DNA of 64,000 nt, taken from Scedosporium boydii (Eukaryota; Ascomycota; Sordariomycetes; Microascales; Microascaceae). The notes under the pieces are model-generated. The model was not told the origin of the DNA and made no database searches. It saw only the letters and a program-made list of their open reading frames with translations. The DNA lies in assembly GCA_002221725.1 (NCBI GenBank), contig NJFT01000226.1, positions 1 to 64,000 on the forward strand, in the 5' to 3' direction. The position numbers and the translations under genes were made by a program. Shown here piece after piece: positions 1-9,614 of this stretch (its first letter is position 1; each line of letters opens with the position of its first letter).

Positions 1-21
1 GAATCAATGGGGTAGGCATAC

Positions 22-429
22 ATCACTGGCACTAGCCCTCGTATACATCATAAAGTTGATAGAAGAGCCGCCGCCCAAGATATGAGCGCAAGGCACCACA
101 GCCTTTCGGCCGGCGAGCCATTTCGATGGGCGGGACTCATAGAATGATGCCGTCTTAGAGTCGAGCTTCATGTTCCGGGGGTAAATACCCGGACGATAGA
201 CCCATGGGTTATTCAAGTTGCTCTCCCCGGCCTCGATCAGAAGAACTTTCAGGTTGTGATCCAGATTGGCCAGTCTATACAAGTGCGTTAGGAATGGCGT
301 TCATGAAGTCCACACCCACACCGGGACTTACCTCCCCGCCACAACGCAGCCGCAGCTTCCTCCGCCGCATACGATGATGTCGAACTCCTCGGGCAGAATA
401 CTGCTCGAGCCATACAATTTGGACGACAT
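22..429 (-). CDS. GMC oxidoreductase, alcohol (methanol) oxidase-like, 5' part only
   Basis: This is the N-terminal part of an FAD-dependent glucose-methanol-choline oxidoreductase, closest by eye to fungal alcohol oxidases, which oxidise short alcohols to aldehydes with release of peroxide, usually in peroxisomes. Exon 1 is 332-429 (ATG at 429) and encodes the FAD-binding beta-alpha-beta start IIVCGGGSCGCVVAGR. A 57-base intron (275-331, GTAAGT..TATAG) follows. Exon 2 (22-274) continues with LIEAGE, the residue that holds the FAD ribose in this fold, and with GGGSSINFMMYTRAS, the conserved loop before the active-site region. Exon 2 ends at a GTATGC donor at 21, so the remaining roughly 550 residues lie outside the window. 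The family is about 660 residues long. The identification is firm; the exact substrate is not visible. Confidence 0.88.
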
Positions 430-2248
430 ATTGACGGTTTATTCGCGATAATTGGGGAAAGAACAACGTACGATCCAATTTGGCCCACCCTAGAGGAAAC
501 AAACCGTGGACAGGGGGATTCTTATAGCTCTATCCGGCGTAGCTTCCCTGAGCCGATCTTCAAACGTTGTCCAAGATCGCCAAGCTCGGACCCCTCAGAA
601 CCCCTCATGATATTTCCACGAGAAGCACCTTGTTTACTGGATTGGGGTATCACAACGTCAACTTGCACAGATGACCCCTCTCAAGACAGTTGCGGGGCAT
701 CAACGGCACATGAATTCAATAAAGACGTCGTAATGCCATAACCTAGAAGGACTCGGTACTTGTCCATCCGTTTCTCCGCTGTCGAATCATCTCAAGGTGA
801 GGACTATTAGTTGACCAGGATAGAGTCCTCGGTGTGGTACCGACTAAAGTAATCAAACAGGGCATGCTGGATCAATGGGATAGGAATCTTGAGATGGTGT
901 GAAGGCATATTATCCTGCATGAGCTTTGCGCTGAGGACGACCAAAGAACATCATGAACTGCACGATCGGGCACTTTTGTTCTACGAGTGCGGAGCCGCTG
1001 GGAAGGGATGAGTATTACAATATGTAGGCCGGATCTGATAAGTTATAACAGAGTCTCATTCGTTGCTTGTATGGGTGGTAGCGTCGGAAGGATCAGTCCG
1101 GTGGCTATGTCGGTTTGAGGACAGAACTCGCACGACACACGGAGAGAATTGCATATTCAAGTCGGGATCCTAGTGGAGTTCCGAACATCTCTGCGCATTC
1201 GGCCGGGCCGAAAATGCTCTGAGATGCGTCGTCTACGCCCGGGGCCAATTGCCGCGTCGCACAGGGACGTGACGGATGTCCTTTTATGCAACCCCGTATT
1301 CCATCCAACATCCAACATGCATAAAAATGCGGGGAGAGCGCCGCTGATCTCACATCCCGCTTCTCGGCAGACTACTTTTGTTATTTTTGTTGTTTTCTCT
1401 TTTTATGGTTCTTTCCGATGTCTCATCAGAAGAAAAATGGTGAAAGGTAAATGTGTCACTGAGAACTCTAGATGATAGCACTCCAGCAAGCAGATCGTCG
1501 ACTATCAACGGGGGAAATGCGGACCTGTGATCATGCCAACAATCGGCTCAGAGTGCAGCCTATGGAGACTGTCTTCCCTCAATCAACTGCATTTAACTCG
1601 GCGTAGTCATCGACCTTTTCCGGCAGGGTTTATCTCCTAAGTTGATTCAAGCCATGGTCACCACCTAGGAGATAGTAATTTGAGGTCGGGCATAAATTCT
1701 CCTGTCTGGCGAGAGTAGCGATGCGAAACGGGCAGGTGCTACACGGTTCAGATATCCGACGCAGTTCATCTTTGCCATCAATCATTATATCGAGGTGTTT
1801 CCCAATGGCCGCTGTTGATCTTAGTTGATGAACTCCGTGGCGAGAGGGAAATAGCCCCGCAAGTTTGACCGACCTCGCGAAGGTCGGTTATCTATCTATT
1901 CGATCAATATACTCGTATAACAATTGTAGATGACAGCCTCTAGGAGCGGCACAGTGATAATCAAACACGAAGGGGAGGGAAGATTATTATTGTTGCATAT
2001 CAGCCATCGATATGATTAGAAAATAATAACACCTGAAAAGCACCTCTGACGATGCGGATCTCTTAGTCATCAGCGCCCGCCCGCCTCAGGTACATTGTAC
2101 TTTTACCCGAGCCTTAACCACCGAGGGCGACTTCGTCGGAGTCTCACCGGAGCGCCCCAGTAAGAACAAGTCGGTCGCGACATCCCATCAGCCCGTTAGC
2201 CTTCTCTTCGGAGACCTTGCTCCTCATTTCTGCCATAAGATTAACGCT
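430..2248. other. Intergenic stretch, no supported gene
   Basis: This stretch separates the start of the GMC oxidase (minus strand) from the start of the next gene (plus strand), so it should hold two promoters. Short open frames on both strands lack domain-like composition. The only structure seen is a hairpin at 1868-1888, with an 8-base stem ACCGACCT/AGGTCGGT around CGCGA. Confidence 0.5.
1868..1888. repeat. Short perfect inverted repeat (hairpin)
   Basis: ACCGACCT, five bases, then AGGTCGGT. It lies about 360 bases upstream of the start codon at 2249. It could be a binding site for a dimeric regulator or chance; no second copy was noticed. Confidence 0.35.
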
Positions 2249-4111
2249 ATGGGCGATTGTATTCGCCATCTTCGGCTTGTTCCTCAGTGTGGGATCTGCC
2301 TAGATACGATCTTCCTGCATGAAAGAGTGCAAGCACGTACGCGACATCCTGAACCCCTGATCCATTACTCTTGCTCTCTCGTCTCTTTCCTCGCTGACGT
2401 CAAGAGGGCAGTGATTGGCAACGAAGACTCGACGTTCTGCGACAAGGTGACCGGACCGTTTATTTTCCCACAGCCCGGCCATTCTGTCACATGGATTGAA
2501 GGTTTGTTATTGTGTCGTTATCCACCCTGCGATGTGTGCGCTGAGTCTCGCGAGTGCGCCATCCTCCACTACGACTGTTACGAGATATTCAAAAAGAACA
2601 TTTCTGCCGACGAAACGGAAACCCTGCGTAGACTTTGGCTAATGGCAGCATGGAGGAATCCTTGGAAAGGCGCTCAACGAACCTTCTTACTCAACGGACC
2701 CCCGGCCATTACGACGGCACATTACATCGCTGAGAAGTGTGGATTGGCGCAGCTGAGGGGGCTGCCACCAGAGCTTTTACATGCGATTTATGATTATTCC
2801 CCTCATTGCTGGTTCTGGAGATATGCCTCAGCCCTCGAATTAGCCTCCGATGTCTCCGCTGCACCTACCAGCTCATGTTTTATGATTCAGTTACGCGAAA
2901 TCCTCGCCTGGGAACGTAACGGAGAGGTGCAGCGTGCTACCTCGTCTCCGCTAGATGGGACATTGAGGTTGACGATCGACTCTCGGGGGATCAAAAGAGT
3001 AGAAAGCTTACCTTCCCCGCCAGTGTATAGATGCGAGCGTCATAATCGCTCCGCCTTCGTTGTCATCCCTAGATGCTCCGTCTCCGGCGTGATGGCTCAG
3101 CTTGTGGTGCGTATTGTTTGCCTTTCTGTATCCGTTTGGATAATAATCTCATGCACACCGTAGGATGGGCTCTTGCGTCTTCAATTAGCCTCTGGTGGAC
3201 AGGCGATGCCAATATGGAATACACCAGCCCCACCTGAATTATCATCTCGGCAAGCGTTTTCCACCAATCTCCCCGCACAGCGCTTCTATGTCGTTGAACC
3301 GGACAGGATAAGGGGCCTTACCTTCTTCTTCTCGGAAGGCAGGCTCTTCGGTATTCACGTCCATGACTCCACTGGATCATGTGCTGTATCAACGTACGAG
3401 CGGTTCACATCGAGGCGTCAGAAAGGCATGGTTTGGATCTATGTCCCCACCTCAGAGGGCGATAATATATCTGTCTTAGGGATTCGGACGTCATCGGCGG
3501 GCTTGAATATTCTCATCAGGACCTCGCGAGTGGGCGACGTTATTATCGGCCCGCACACCACAGGCTCAGTCAAGGATCGGTGTCTTGGCGAATCTGCTCC
3601 TATATCCTTAATTTACGCGGAGCCAGGCTAGGGAGGCGCTGTCCCTTATTTTGGCGCGTACTGCAAACCTTCTTTCGGTCTTTGCAAGCCTTTCCCTTTA
3701 AGGACATCTGGAAACCCACTTGGCAATGATTCTTACTTTTCGTGGGCACCTCTAGAACAGGTCTCTTCAACACTGACCTTCCGCAACTCAGCCGGCTTTT
3801 GCCGGGGAATCATCCTCTATTACAAAAATGGTGGGTCTTGGTCGGTTGGCGAGTGCCGCATACACATTGATTCAGCTCAGCACATCATCGAACCACATTG
3901 GCTTTGTTTCCGAGCCCAGATGCATCCTGCCGGTAGGAATCTGCATCGCCGCACTATCCAAGTCGATTTTCGGCGTACTTTGCCAACAGGAACACGAGAC
4001 AGCTGGACATTCAAGCCACTGAAGGGATATATGATATTCTGGTTCACTAGTGAATCCGCTACATTGGAGCTGATAGGGAAGGGCATGTCTGGCAAACAAA
4101 AGAAAAGGTAA
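2249..4111 (+). pseudogene. Cys-motif / LPPEL family protein, interrupted by an in-frame TAG
   Basis: The function of this fungal family is unknown to me. Exon 1 is 2249-3106, a 57-base intron follows (3107-3163), and exon 2 opens in phase at 3164. The N-terminal part has CGICLD and a CDVC..HYDC pattern that could bind zinc, then GLPPELLHAIYDY, which resembles an F-box-like helix. The frame reaches TAG at 3629-3631 (441 codons) but continues in the same frame for 159 further codons to TAA at 4109-4111. That extension is clearly protein-like (YFSWAPLEQV, GFCRGIILYYKNG, ECRIHID), as in long fungal hypothetical proteins. The simplest reading is one nonsense change of Gln or Trp. A relative with the same plan lies at 60981-63310. 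A 63-base phase-0 intron (3569-3631) with a poor donor could remove the stop but would also delete well-formed sequence. The true 3' end may lie beyond 4111. Confidence 0.68.
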
Positions 4112-5018
4112 TAGAGGTGGTCCTTTCGTTTACTCCGGTAAGCTCCATGCCAGGTACACATTCTCCGAACTACAGTATTTGTAGACATCATAACTTCCGC
4201 CCTTGAACTGCACCTTGCATTGCTCCCACCCATCGACGGATATGCAGAGCTTCTTCTTCCCATGACCAGGAGAGCACTCGGCATAGTCGACCCTTTACCT
4301 CCTTCTTTTCTTTATTTCCACGCGGATGCATTCGCTCGCATCGGTGACGTTGTGGTGAGATGCGGGTTCGTCTAACATTCCGAACGAGGCAGCCGTGGTC
4401 GGCTGAGGAAGACCCTGTGGAGGATGCTCAGAACCTGGATCAGCCTCTCAGGTAGGAGTCGCATCCCACAGGTCCCCCCCCCCCCCCCCCACCCCGGACG
4501 ACTGTCGGGGAATGTAGCGAGATCCAAGTCTTTGGCACCAAGAGGCGCAACTGTGGACCCACGTCTCCGATAGTGCTGATCCAGAATATCAACGTTTGGG
4601 GAGTACTAGTCTGGGAACAGCATGCTTTGTGCCAGGTTTAATGTAATATTATTTTTACAATTTTGTGTCCAATTCCTGGCGCGTTCCAGTGGACCCAGAG
4701 CACTCTGCTCTGACTTTTTCCGACTGTCCCGTATGTCAACCATCGACACGAAGTCTCAGGGACAGGCTACCTGGGAGGCAAGATAAATTGTGTGCAGAGA
4801 GAGCTTGGGAAAACCTCCCCGTAGCTTGTGGGGGAGGAAAAAGGAAAATACACCAGCCGCAGTTAGGCAGTCATCGGCATGTCGACGGGTTTTGTTACCG
4901 TCACTTGTGTTACATCGAGGCGAGAGAAGTAGAGTAGTGTGTGGGATGGGTGTGGGATTCATAAAGGAACATTGAAGCTTCGAGATCTCGTGGATTGCAT
5001 TCTCTTGGCAAAAAGAAA
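4112..5018. other. Intergenic stretch with a C17 run
   Basis: There is no convincing gene. It may contain the last exon of the broken upstream gene, since a GTAATA donor-like sequence overlaps that gene's TAA. A homopolymer of 17 C lies at 4474-4490. Confidence 0.4.
4474..4490. repeat. Poly-C tract (C17)
   Basis: Seventeen consecutive C bases followed by A and four more C. The length is likely to vary between isolates or between reads. Confidence 0.9.
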
Positions 5019-5098
5019 TGCTCAGGCCGAGACTCGAACTCGGATCATTTGCTACCCCCGGATGGAAGGCAAATATTCTACCCCTGAACCACCTGAGC
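5019..5098 (-). tRNA. tRNA-Gly (anticodon UCC) with a 9-base intron
   Basis: Read on the minus strand, the 80 bases fold as a tRNA. The acceptor GCTCAGG pairs with CCTGAGC, followed by discriminator A at 5019. The D arm GTTCAGGGGTAGAAT is like other tRNA-Gly genes. The anticodon stem is TTTGC/GCAAA, and the T arm is CCGAG-TTCGAGT-CTCGG. The anticodon loop reads CTTCCA, giving TCC at 5064-5066, which decodes GGA. Nine extra bases lie between the loop and the 3' half of the anticodon stem, immediately after position 37/38, the canonical site of nuclear tRNA introns. Confidence 0.93.
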
Positions 5099-5685
5099 CA
5101 GCGGCTGTTACGCCCAGTGTTTGTTGTTGATAATTGATGAATGCCATGCCCTTTGAACCGTGAGCTGACAATGTGTGTGGGGCAACGAGGGCAAGGGTAA
5201 GTGGGGGAGTGAGAGGTGGAAATGTACCCACCAATGTATAGTTTACGACCCTTGACGCGTCGACTGGAAACGCGTCCGCTGAAAACGCGTCGGCTTGAGT
5301 CAACACGTAGTTCGTGTACATCCATTTTAGGCAAGGGAGGAGGCGGTCCAGGGCTTTTTCAGCTGTATCGGACCCTGACGAAAAGATGGGCTGTTTTTCC
5401 TACGTCACCGACTCTCCGTTGTCCTCTGACGAGAAGCTGCAGAGATGTAACGTTCCTTTAGAGGAATTTAAGCAAGAACTTTGTTTCTGGTGCATGACAT
5501 CCTCGGGTAGCAGGCTGAGATGAATTTAACATTCCTCAAACACAGTTTAGACGAGTACGAATCAGTGTGTCGACCATGATCAGATTATGCTCCTATTACG
5601 GTCCACCCTCTTTCGCAAACCCAGAAATTCAAATTGACTTCGAAACCCATAGTCCTAACGATCACAACTCCTCAAGTCCACCCAT
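5099..5685. other. Intergenic stretch upstream of the tRNA, with ACGCGT boxes
   Basis: It lies between the 5' end of the tRNA gene and the 3' end of the gene ending at 5686. The notable content is a set of three ACGCGT boxes at 5255-5290. Small plus-strand open frames here are not convincing genes. Confidence 0.5.
5255..5299. promoter_or_regulatory. Three ACGCGT (MCB-like) boxes in 15-base tandem units
   Basis: ACGCGT occurs at 5255-5260, 5270-5275 and 5285-5290, exactly 15 bases apart, each starting a diverged 15-base unit. ACGCGT is the core of the yeast Mbp1/Swi6 (MBF) site and the MluI site. No coding start downstream on either strand is obvious, so a regulatory role is only a suggestion. 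Confidence 0.45.
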
Positions 5686-7422
5686 TTAATCTTGTAGACG
5701 TTCCTTCGTAGACGTCTCGCCAACCTTCCTCTTCTTCCTGGGAGGGTCACTACCTTCCGACCCAGATGGTCCATCTTCGTCCTCAACCTGAACAACCTTC
5801 CAACCACCTTCTATCAGTGGATCAAAGGCATCGGCATAGCAAAGATATTGTTCCGCTCTTTCCGCGCACTTCGGCTGCAAATCGGCGAAGTGCATCATGG
5901 CACAGACCTCGCCCTTTTTCATGACCTTATTTTCCTCTGTGCGTTCGATCCCTCTCTCATAACATCTCAGTAGAATTGATCCGCAGACACTATCTCGGAT
6001 AATTGGCTCTCGGAGGATGGTCGGATGGTTCGTCGCATAAGCACCTTGTCGCGTAGCAACATACGCGACTTTTTTCGTCGGGAGGAGGTGTTCGTGACCC
6101 TGGGGAACTGTCAGGCTTCCGGCTCCGGATCGTCGTCCAATCTCAAATCGTCTACCAAGGCCAATCAGCCTTTGCTTCCCTGTAGCGAAGGAGTCGATCA
6201 TGTATTCGTCACCAATTCGCTGATCGTCGCTGTGAACAAACACCTTGGCCGCATGATCCATTTCCATAAACTGATTTTCGAAAATGACACCATCATTGAG
6301 CTGCGCGAGCGCGATATCCGTCCTGCCAACTTTCTCGCGCACGAAGCCAACAACTGTCCCCGGGTTCCCTTGTACAGCCTTGAAGTGCTGGCGTGCGTCA
6401 TCGGTGTCTTGGCCAAAGGTGTCTCCGTATTTGTCGAAGTGGTCCGCCCAATTATGAAACGAACAGGTCAGGCGCTTCTCCCCATCTTTCTCGATCAATA
6501 CGCCGCTTGTAACTGAGGAGTAGACCTCCCCACTTTTGTCCACCGAGTTCAGCATGGTTCCGGGGTAAAACTTCCCATCAGTGCTGACGTAATCCGTTTC
6601 GTCAACGATCATCTCGGCTAGGTGTTGAGGCTTGGGGGCAATAACTCGTCGGCGTCTTTGGGTATTGGGCAGCGGGCCGTTGTAATAGAGAAGTATGTGG
6701 GGAACACCTTGAAGGTGACGGGGGAGTGACTGGAGGCGGAGGTGGAAATCGTCGTCGTCGGTTTTCGGTAGCTCAACGACCAGACTGTCCCACAGAATGG
6801 ACAGGGCAATGCAATCGGGGAAGACTTCGTTCGCCAGGTAGAGGATTACTTCCGGGGGTGGAACTTCAAGTTCCTGGAGTTTTTTGGCCATTTCTGGGTC
6901 GATGTCCATTCGAGGTTCCCCATCGCCGTTGGTGCCGAAGAGCGGGAGGAAGCCATAGGAGTCTTCCACCGTTTTCCAGATGGCGAGAGCGCCGCCGATG
7001 GTGAATGGGCGCTCATCCTCACTGGGAGGTTCCCCTTCGCACCCAAGCACGAGAAAGGGAAACGCGTACCAAACACTAATGACGTTATATTTCTCGCAAA
7101 GAAAGCTCCGAATCGCTTCGTCCTGCTCTCTGGAGAGATGCTTCGTCCCGAGAGTCCCGTCCGGGCCCCAGAATGAGAAGCCTTCGAACTCGAGGGCAGA
7201 GGTAGGAATATCGGAGTGAGGAACGTCGGGGTTGGGGATTTCAGGCTTAGTGGATGGGCTAAAGGACGTCGAATTCCTTCGCGGCGAAAGAGTATCAGTG
7301 GTGGGTGTCTTAATCGGCGAGAGAGAGATCTTTGTTCGCCGTTTTCGAATGGGTGTGAGCTTGAAACCGCCCATTAGAGCGGGAGACTCCTTCAGCAATG
7401 GCTTCTTCTGTGGGGTCTCCAT
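5686..7422 (-). CDS. Hypothetical protein with possible trypsin-like fold and SV40-type nuclear signal
   Basis: Single-exon gene of 578 residues, not assigned to a family with certainty. Residues 1-80 are basic and Ser/Pro/Thr-rich, probably disordered. Residues 300-500 show spacing like a chymotrypsin fold: TCSFHNWAD (His323), GRTDIALAQL (Asp369) and RDSVCGSILL near 480. In the last motif the position before Gly-Ser is Cys480, where most such proteases have Ser; viral 3C-type proteases also use Cys there. This catalytic reading is inference. The C-terminus carries PRKKRKV (561-567), nearly identical to the SV40 large-T nuclear signal, so nuclear location is likely. The start at 7422 is the first ATG of the frame and lies head-to-head with the next gene. 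It could instead be a catalytically dead protease-fold protein. Confidence 0.72.
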   Translation of the reverse strand: METPQKKPLLKESPALMGGFKLTPIRKRRTKISLSPIKTPTTDTLSPRRNSTSFSPSTKPEIPNPDVPHSDIPTSALEFEGFSFWGPDGTLGTKHLSREQDEAIRSFLCEKYNVISVWYAFPFLVLGCEGEPPSEDERPFTIGGALAIWKTVEDSYGFLPLFGTNGDGEPRMDIDPEMAKKLQELEVPPPEVILYLANEVFPDCIALSILWDSLVVELPKTDDDDFHLRLQSLPRHLQGVPHILLYYNGPLPNTQRRRRVIAPKPQHLAEMIVDETDYVSTDGKFYPGTMLNSVDKSGEVYSSVTSGVLIEKDGEKRLTCSFHNWADHFDKYGDTFGQDTDDARQHFKAVQGNPGTVVGFVREKVGRTDIALAQLNDGVIFENQFMEMDHAAKVFVHSDDQRIGDEYMIDSFATGKQRLIGLGRRFEIGRRSGAGSLTVPQGHEHLLPTKKVAYVATRQGAYATNHPTILREPIIRDSVCGSILLRCYERGIERTEENKVMKKGEVCAMMHFADLQPKCAERAEQYLCYADAFDPLIEGGWKVVQVEDEDGPSGSEGSDPPRKKRKVGETSTKERLQD

Positions 7423-7492
7423 GGCTAGTTTCAGGATGACAGGGGTAGATTGGAAGAATTAGATAGAGTGCAATGAAAATGTTGACCACGGT

Positions 7493-9085
7493 GTGCTCGG
7501 TGAGCTGAGGGAGACGCGAAAAAGTAACGGTGCTCGATTGAGAAAGAAACTAGAACTGGAAATGGATCCGGATTCAAATTCGAGACGAGGATGGAAATTT
7601 TTAGCTTCTCGGCTTAAAACCGGAAAAATAGGGCTGCAATTTAGCAGGATGCGGTACCGTAAGTTTAAATCAGGTGACTTTGTTATTAGAGCTGGCGAAC
7701 GTCACGCTAAATACAGCAACGTTTCCTTTCAGTTGTTCGTTTGTTCGCCAGGTCATACACCCCATGGGCTCGAGTTCTCGGCTACTTCTACGGTGCTGGC
7801 TCCGACGCTGAGTTCCGTCGATCAACTGCCTCTGCATGTTATCGCCGCCATTCTCGCCCAACTGGACACAACCCGACAGCGTTACCTCACCATCCTAAGC
7901 CACCGCATCTTTCTCCAAGCTTTTAACGACAGCCACGGCTCGATCGCCCGCAGCGTCGTCGCCAATCAGATACCCGAAAGTAATCTCGCCTTCGACGTCG
8001 CTCTCTTGCAGTCGACAAAGATCAACCCCGAGGATGGTGATGCAGTCCACAAGGTTCTCAAGTCTCTTATGGCGGCATCCTCCAACACGAAAAGCCCAAC
8101 TCTCACTTCTCTCGCCAGTCTCTCTTTGTTTGACTACGCCTTTCTCAGCCAAAACCATGCGGCCGCCGAGTCACTCGCCCAAAATCTCGCCGAAGAAGTA
8201 ATTCCAGTTTTCACTGCAAGGATGGGACTAGAGCCACCATCGTCGGGCCTTACAACGCATGAGACCCGCCGCCTAGTTAGGATATTCCTTCGGTACAGGG
8301 TTATGTGTATTTTGTTCTGCCTCGACGATGGTGAGAACGCATCGCAAAGTGCGCGTTCACGATTTTTCTCAGCCTTCGCACCATGGGAAAACGAGCAGTT
8401 ATTCTGCGTGTACTCCTATTTGGAACGGAAGGTGACCGAGGGTGAGTTCTGATGAATCCACTCTAGTCTATACCTGGCTGACATCCTTACCCGTCCTTGC
8501 TTCAGCATATGATGATCTGGTCGCTCATGTCGTGGACTGGGGCGAGTTACCAGTCAACTGGTATGAAGACCAAGGAGAAACCGACCGCATTCAGTGGATG
8601 GTAGGTTTGACCCCGTCTCCCCCGTTCCGCGTATTTATTCTCACATTCATAATCAACCGCTTTCTTGAGACCTCCCATACCTGTACGCCGTAACCCGCAC
8701 CAAAACCTGCGAAGAGAGGGTCCGCCTCATCCGGCTAAGTGAACTCGGAGTCAAGTGGTTCGAAAAAGACCCGTTTCAGCAATTGGCTTCTATGGTGCCC
8801 GACGAGAGTCTTCTTGGACCTCTAGGCCTCGTCGATGTAGAAGCACCTCTCCGCTCATACACTGACACCCAACTCAAGCAGTTGGCGCAACCCTCGGCCG
8901 GCATACATGATTCGACAGCTTCGAATGCCTTTAATCTCTGGTTCGACGCTCACGCGAATGATTCCATATTCTCTAGCGTGTTCAACCCGCAGGACGAGCA
9001 TCTATGGGAGTGTGGTTACACTTTGTGGGACCATCTCCAAGTCCCCGCCGCACAGATACAAGAGAGATTTGCGATGATTGGGTGA
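7493..9085 (+). CDS. Fungal hypothetical protein with F-box-like N-terminal motif
   Basis: Three exons can be joined in phase: to 8441 (donor GTGAGT), 8506-8604 and 8670-9085, giving 487 residues if translation begins at 7493. The second donor (GTTTGA) was chosen because the better-looking GTAGGT four bases earlier breaks the frame. LPLHVIAAILAQLD looks like an F-box-type helix; the remainder is helical with no motif I know. The start is doubtful: the 5' 270 bases overlap the promoter shared with the divergent gene starting at 7422, and an ATG at 7562 or a later start is equally possible. The 3' end could also use a 65-base intron starting near 9082, which changes only the last residues. Confidence 0.6.
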
Positions 9086-9614
9086 GAAGCCCCATTTCCG
9101 CAGGTTTCGGAATTCATGGTCGGACAAGGATCTGTTACGGTCGCAGGCACTTAGACTAGACATAGCTGTCGCCGGGGGGAGGGGATATTGGCCTCCAAAA
9201 GGCCTGGACTTCAGTGGCAGGCACACGGGGACTGAGCGAAATGGACAAAGAAGATCTTTTGAAGAAGTGGAAGAGAAAGGTGCTAACGGCGACAGTCGTA
9301 GTAACGTAACGCAGACTAGCTCTTCCAAAGATATAGGATAGGATCGGTAGCTGTTGTAGAGAAAGCCTCACCGGAAGATGCCGAATCGGTGACTGCCTTG
9401 CGGTAAGCCTCCTCAAGATATTTGCCCGCCAGCCCCACCAATCTCTCTAGCCCCTTAATTCCTTAATCTATGCTCACCCCTGCGTACCTCCAAAAAGGCG
9501 GAACACACTCAAATGAACCCGGTCGTATGCCCCAAAACGCACGGAGCGTTTTCAACCCTAGATCGGTGAGGACCTATATGTCTTCTCCAATGCTACTAGA
9601 CCCTATTACCGCAG
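9086..9614. other. Convergent intergenic stretch
   Basis: It lies between the 3' ends of the plus-strand gene ending at 9085 and the deaminase ending at 9615. No gene or clear repeat was seen. Confidence 0.5.

Noticed and set aside
275..502. Minus-strand open frame of 75 codons over the GMC oxidase start
   Set aside because: It is the wrong frame of exon 1 plus intron; the spliced frame gives the conserved FAD motif.
6025..6516. Plus-strand 163-codon frame
   Set aside because: Antisense shadow of the 578-residue gene; no family features.
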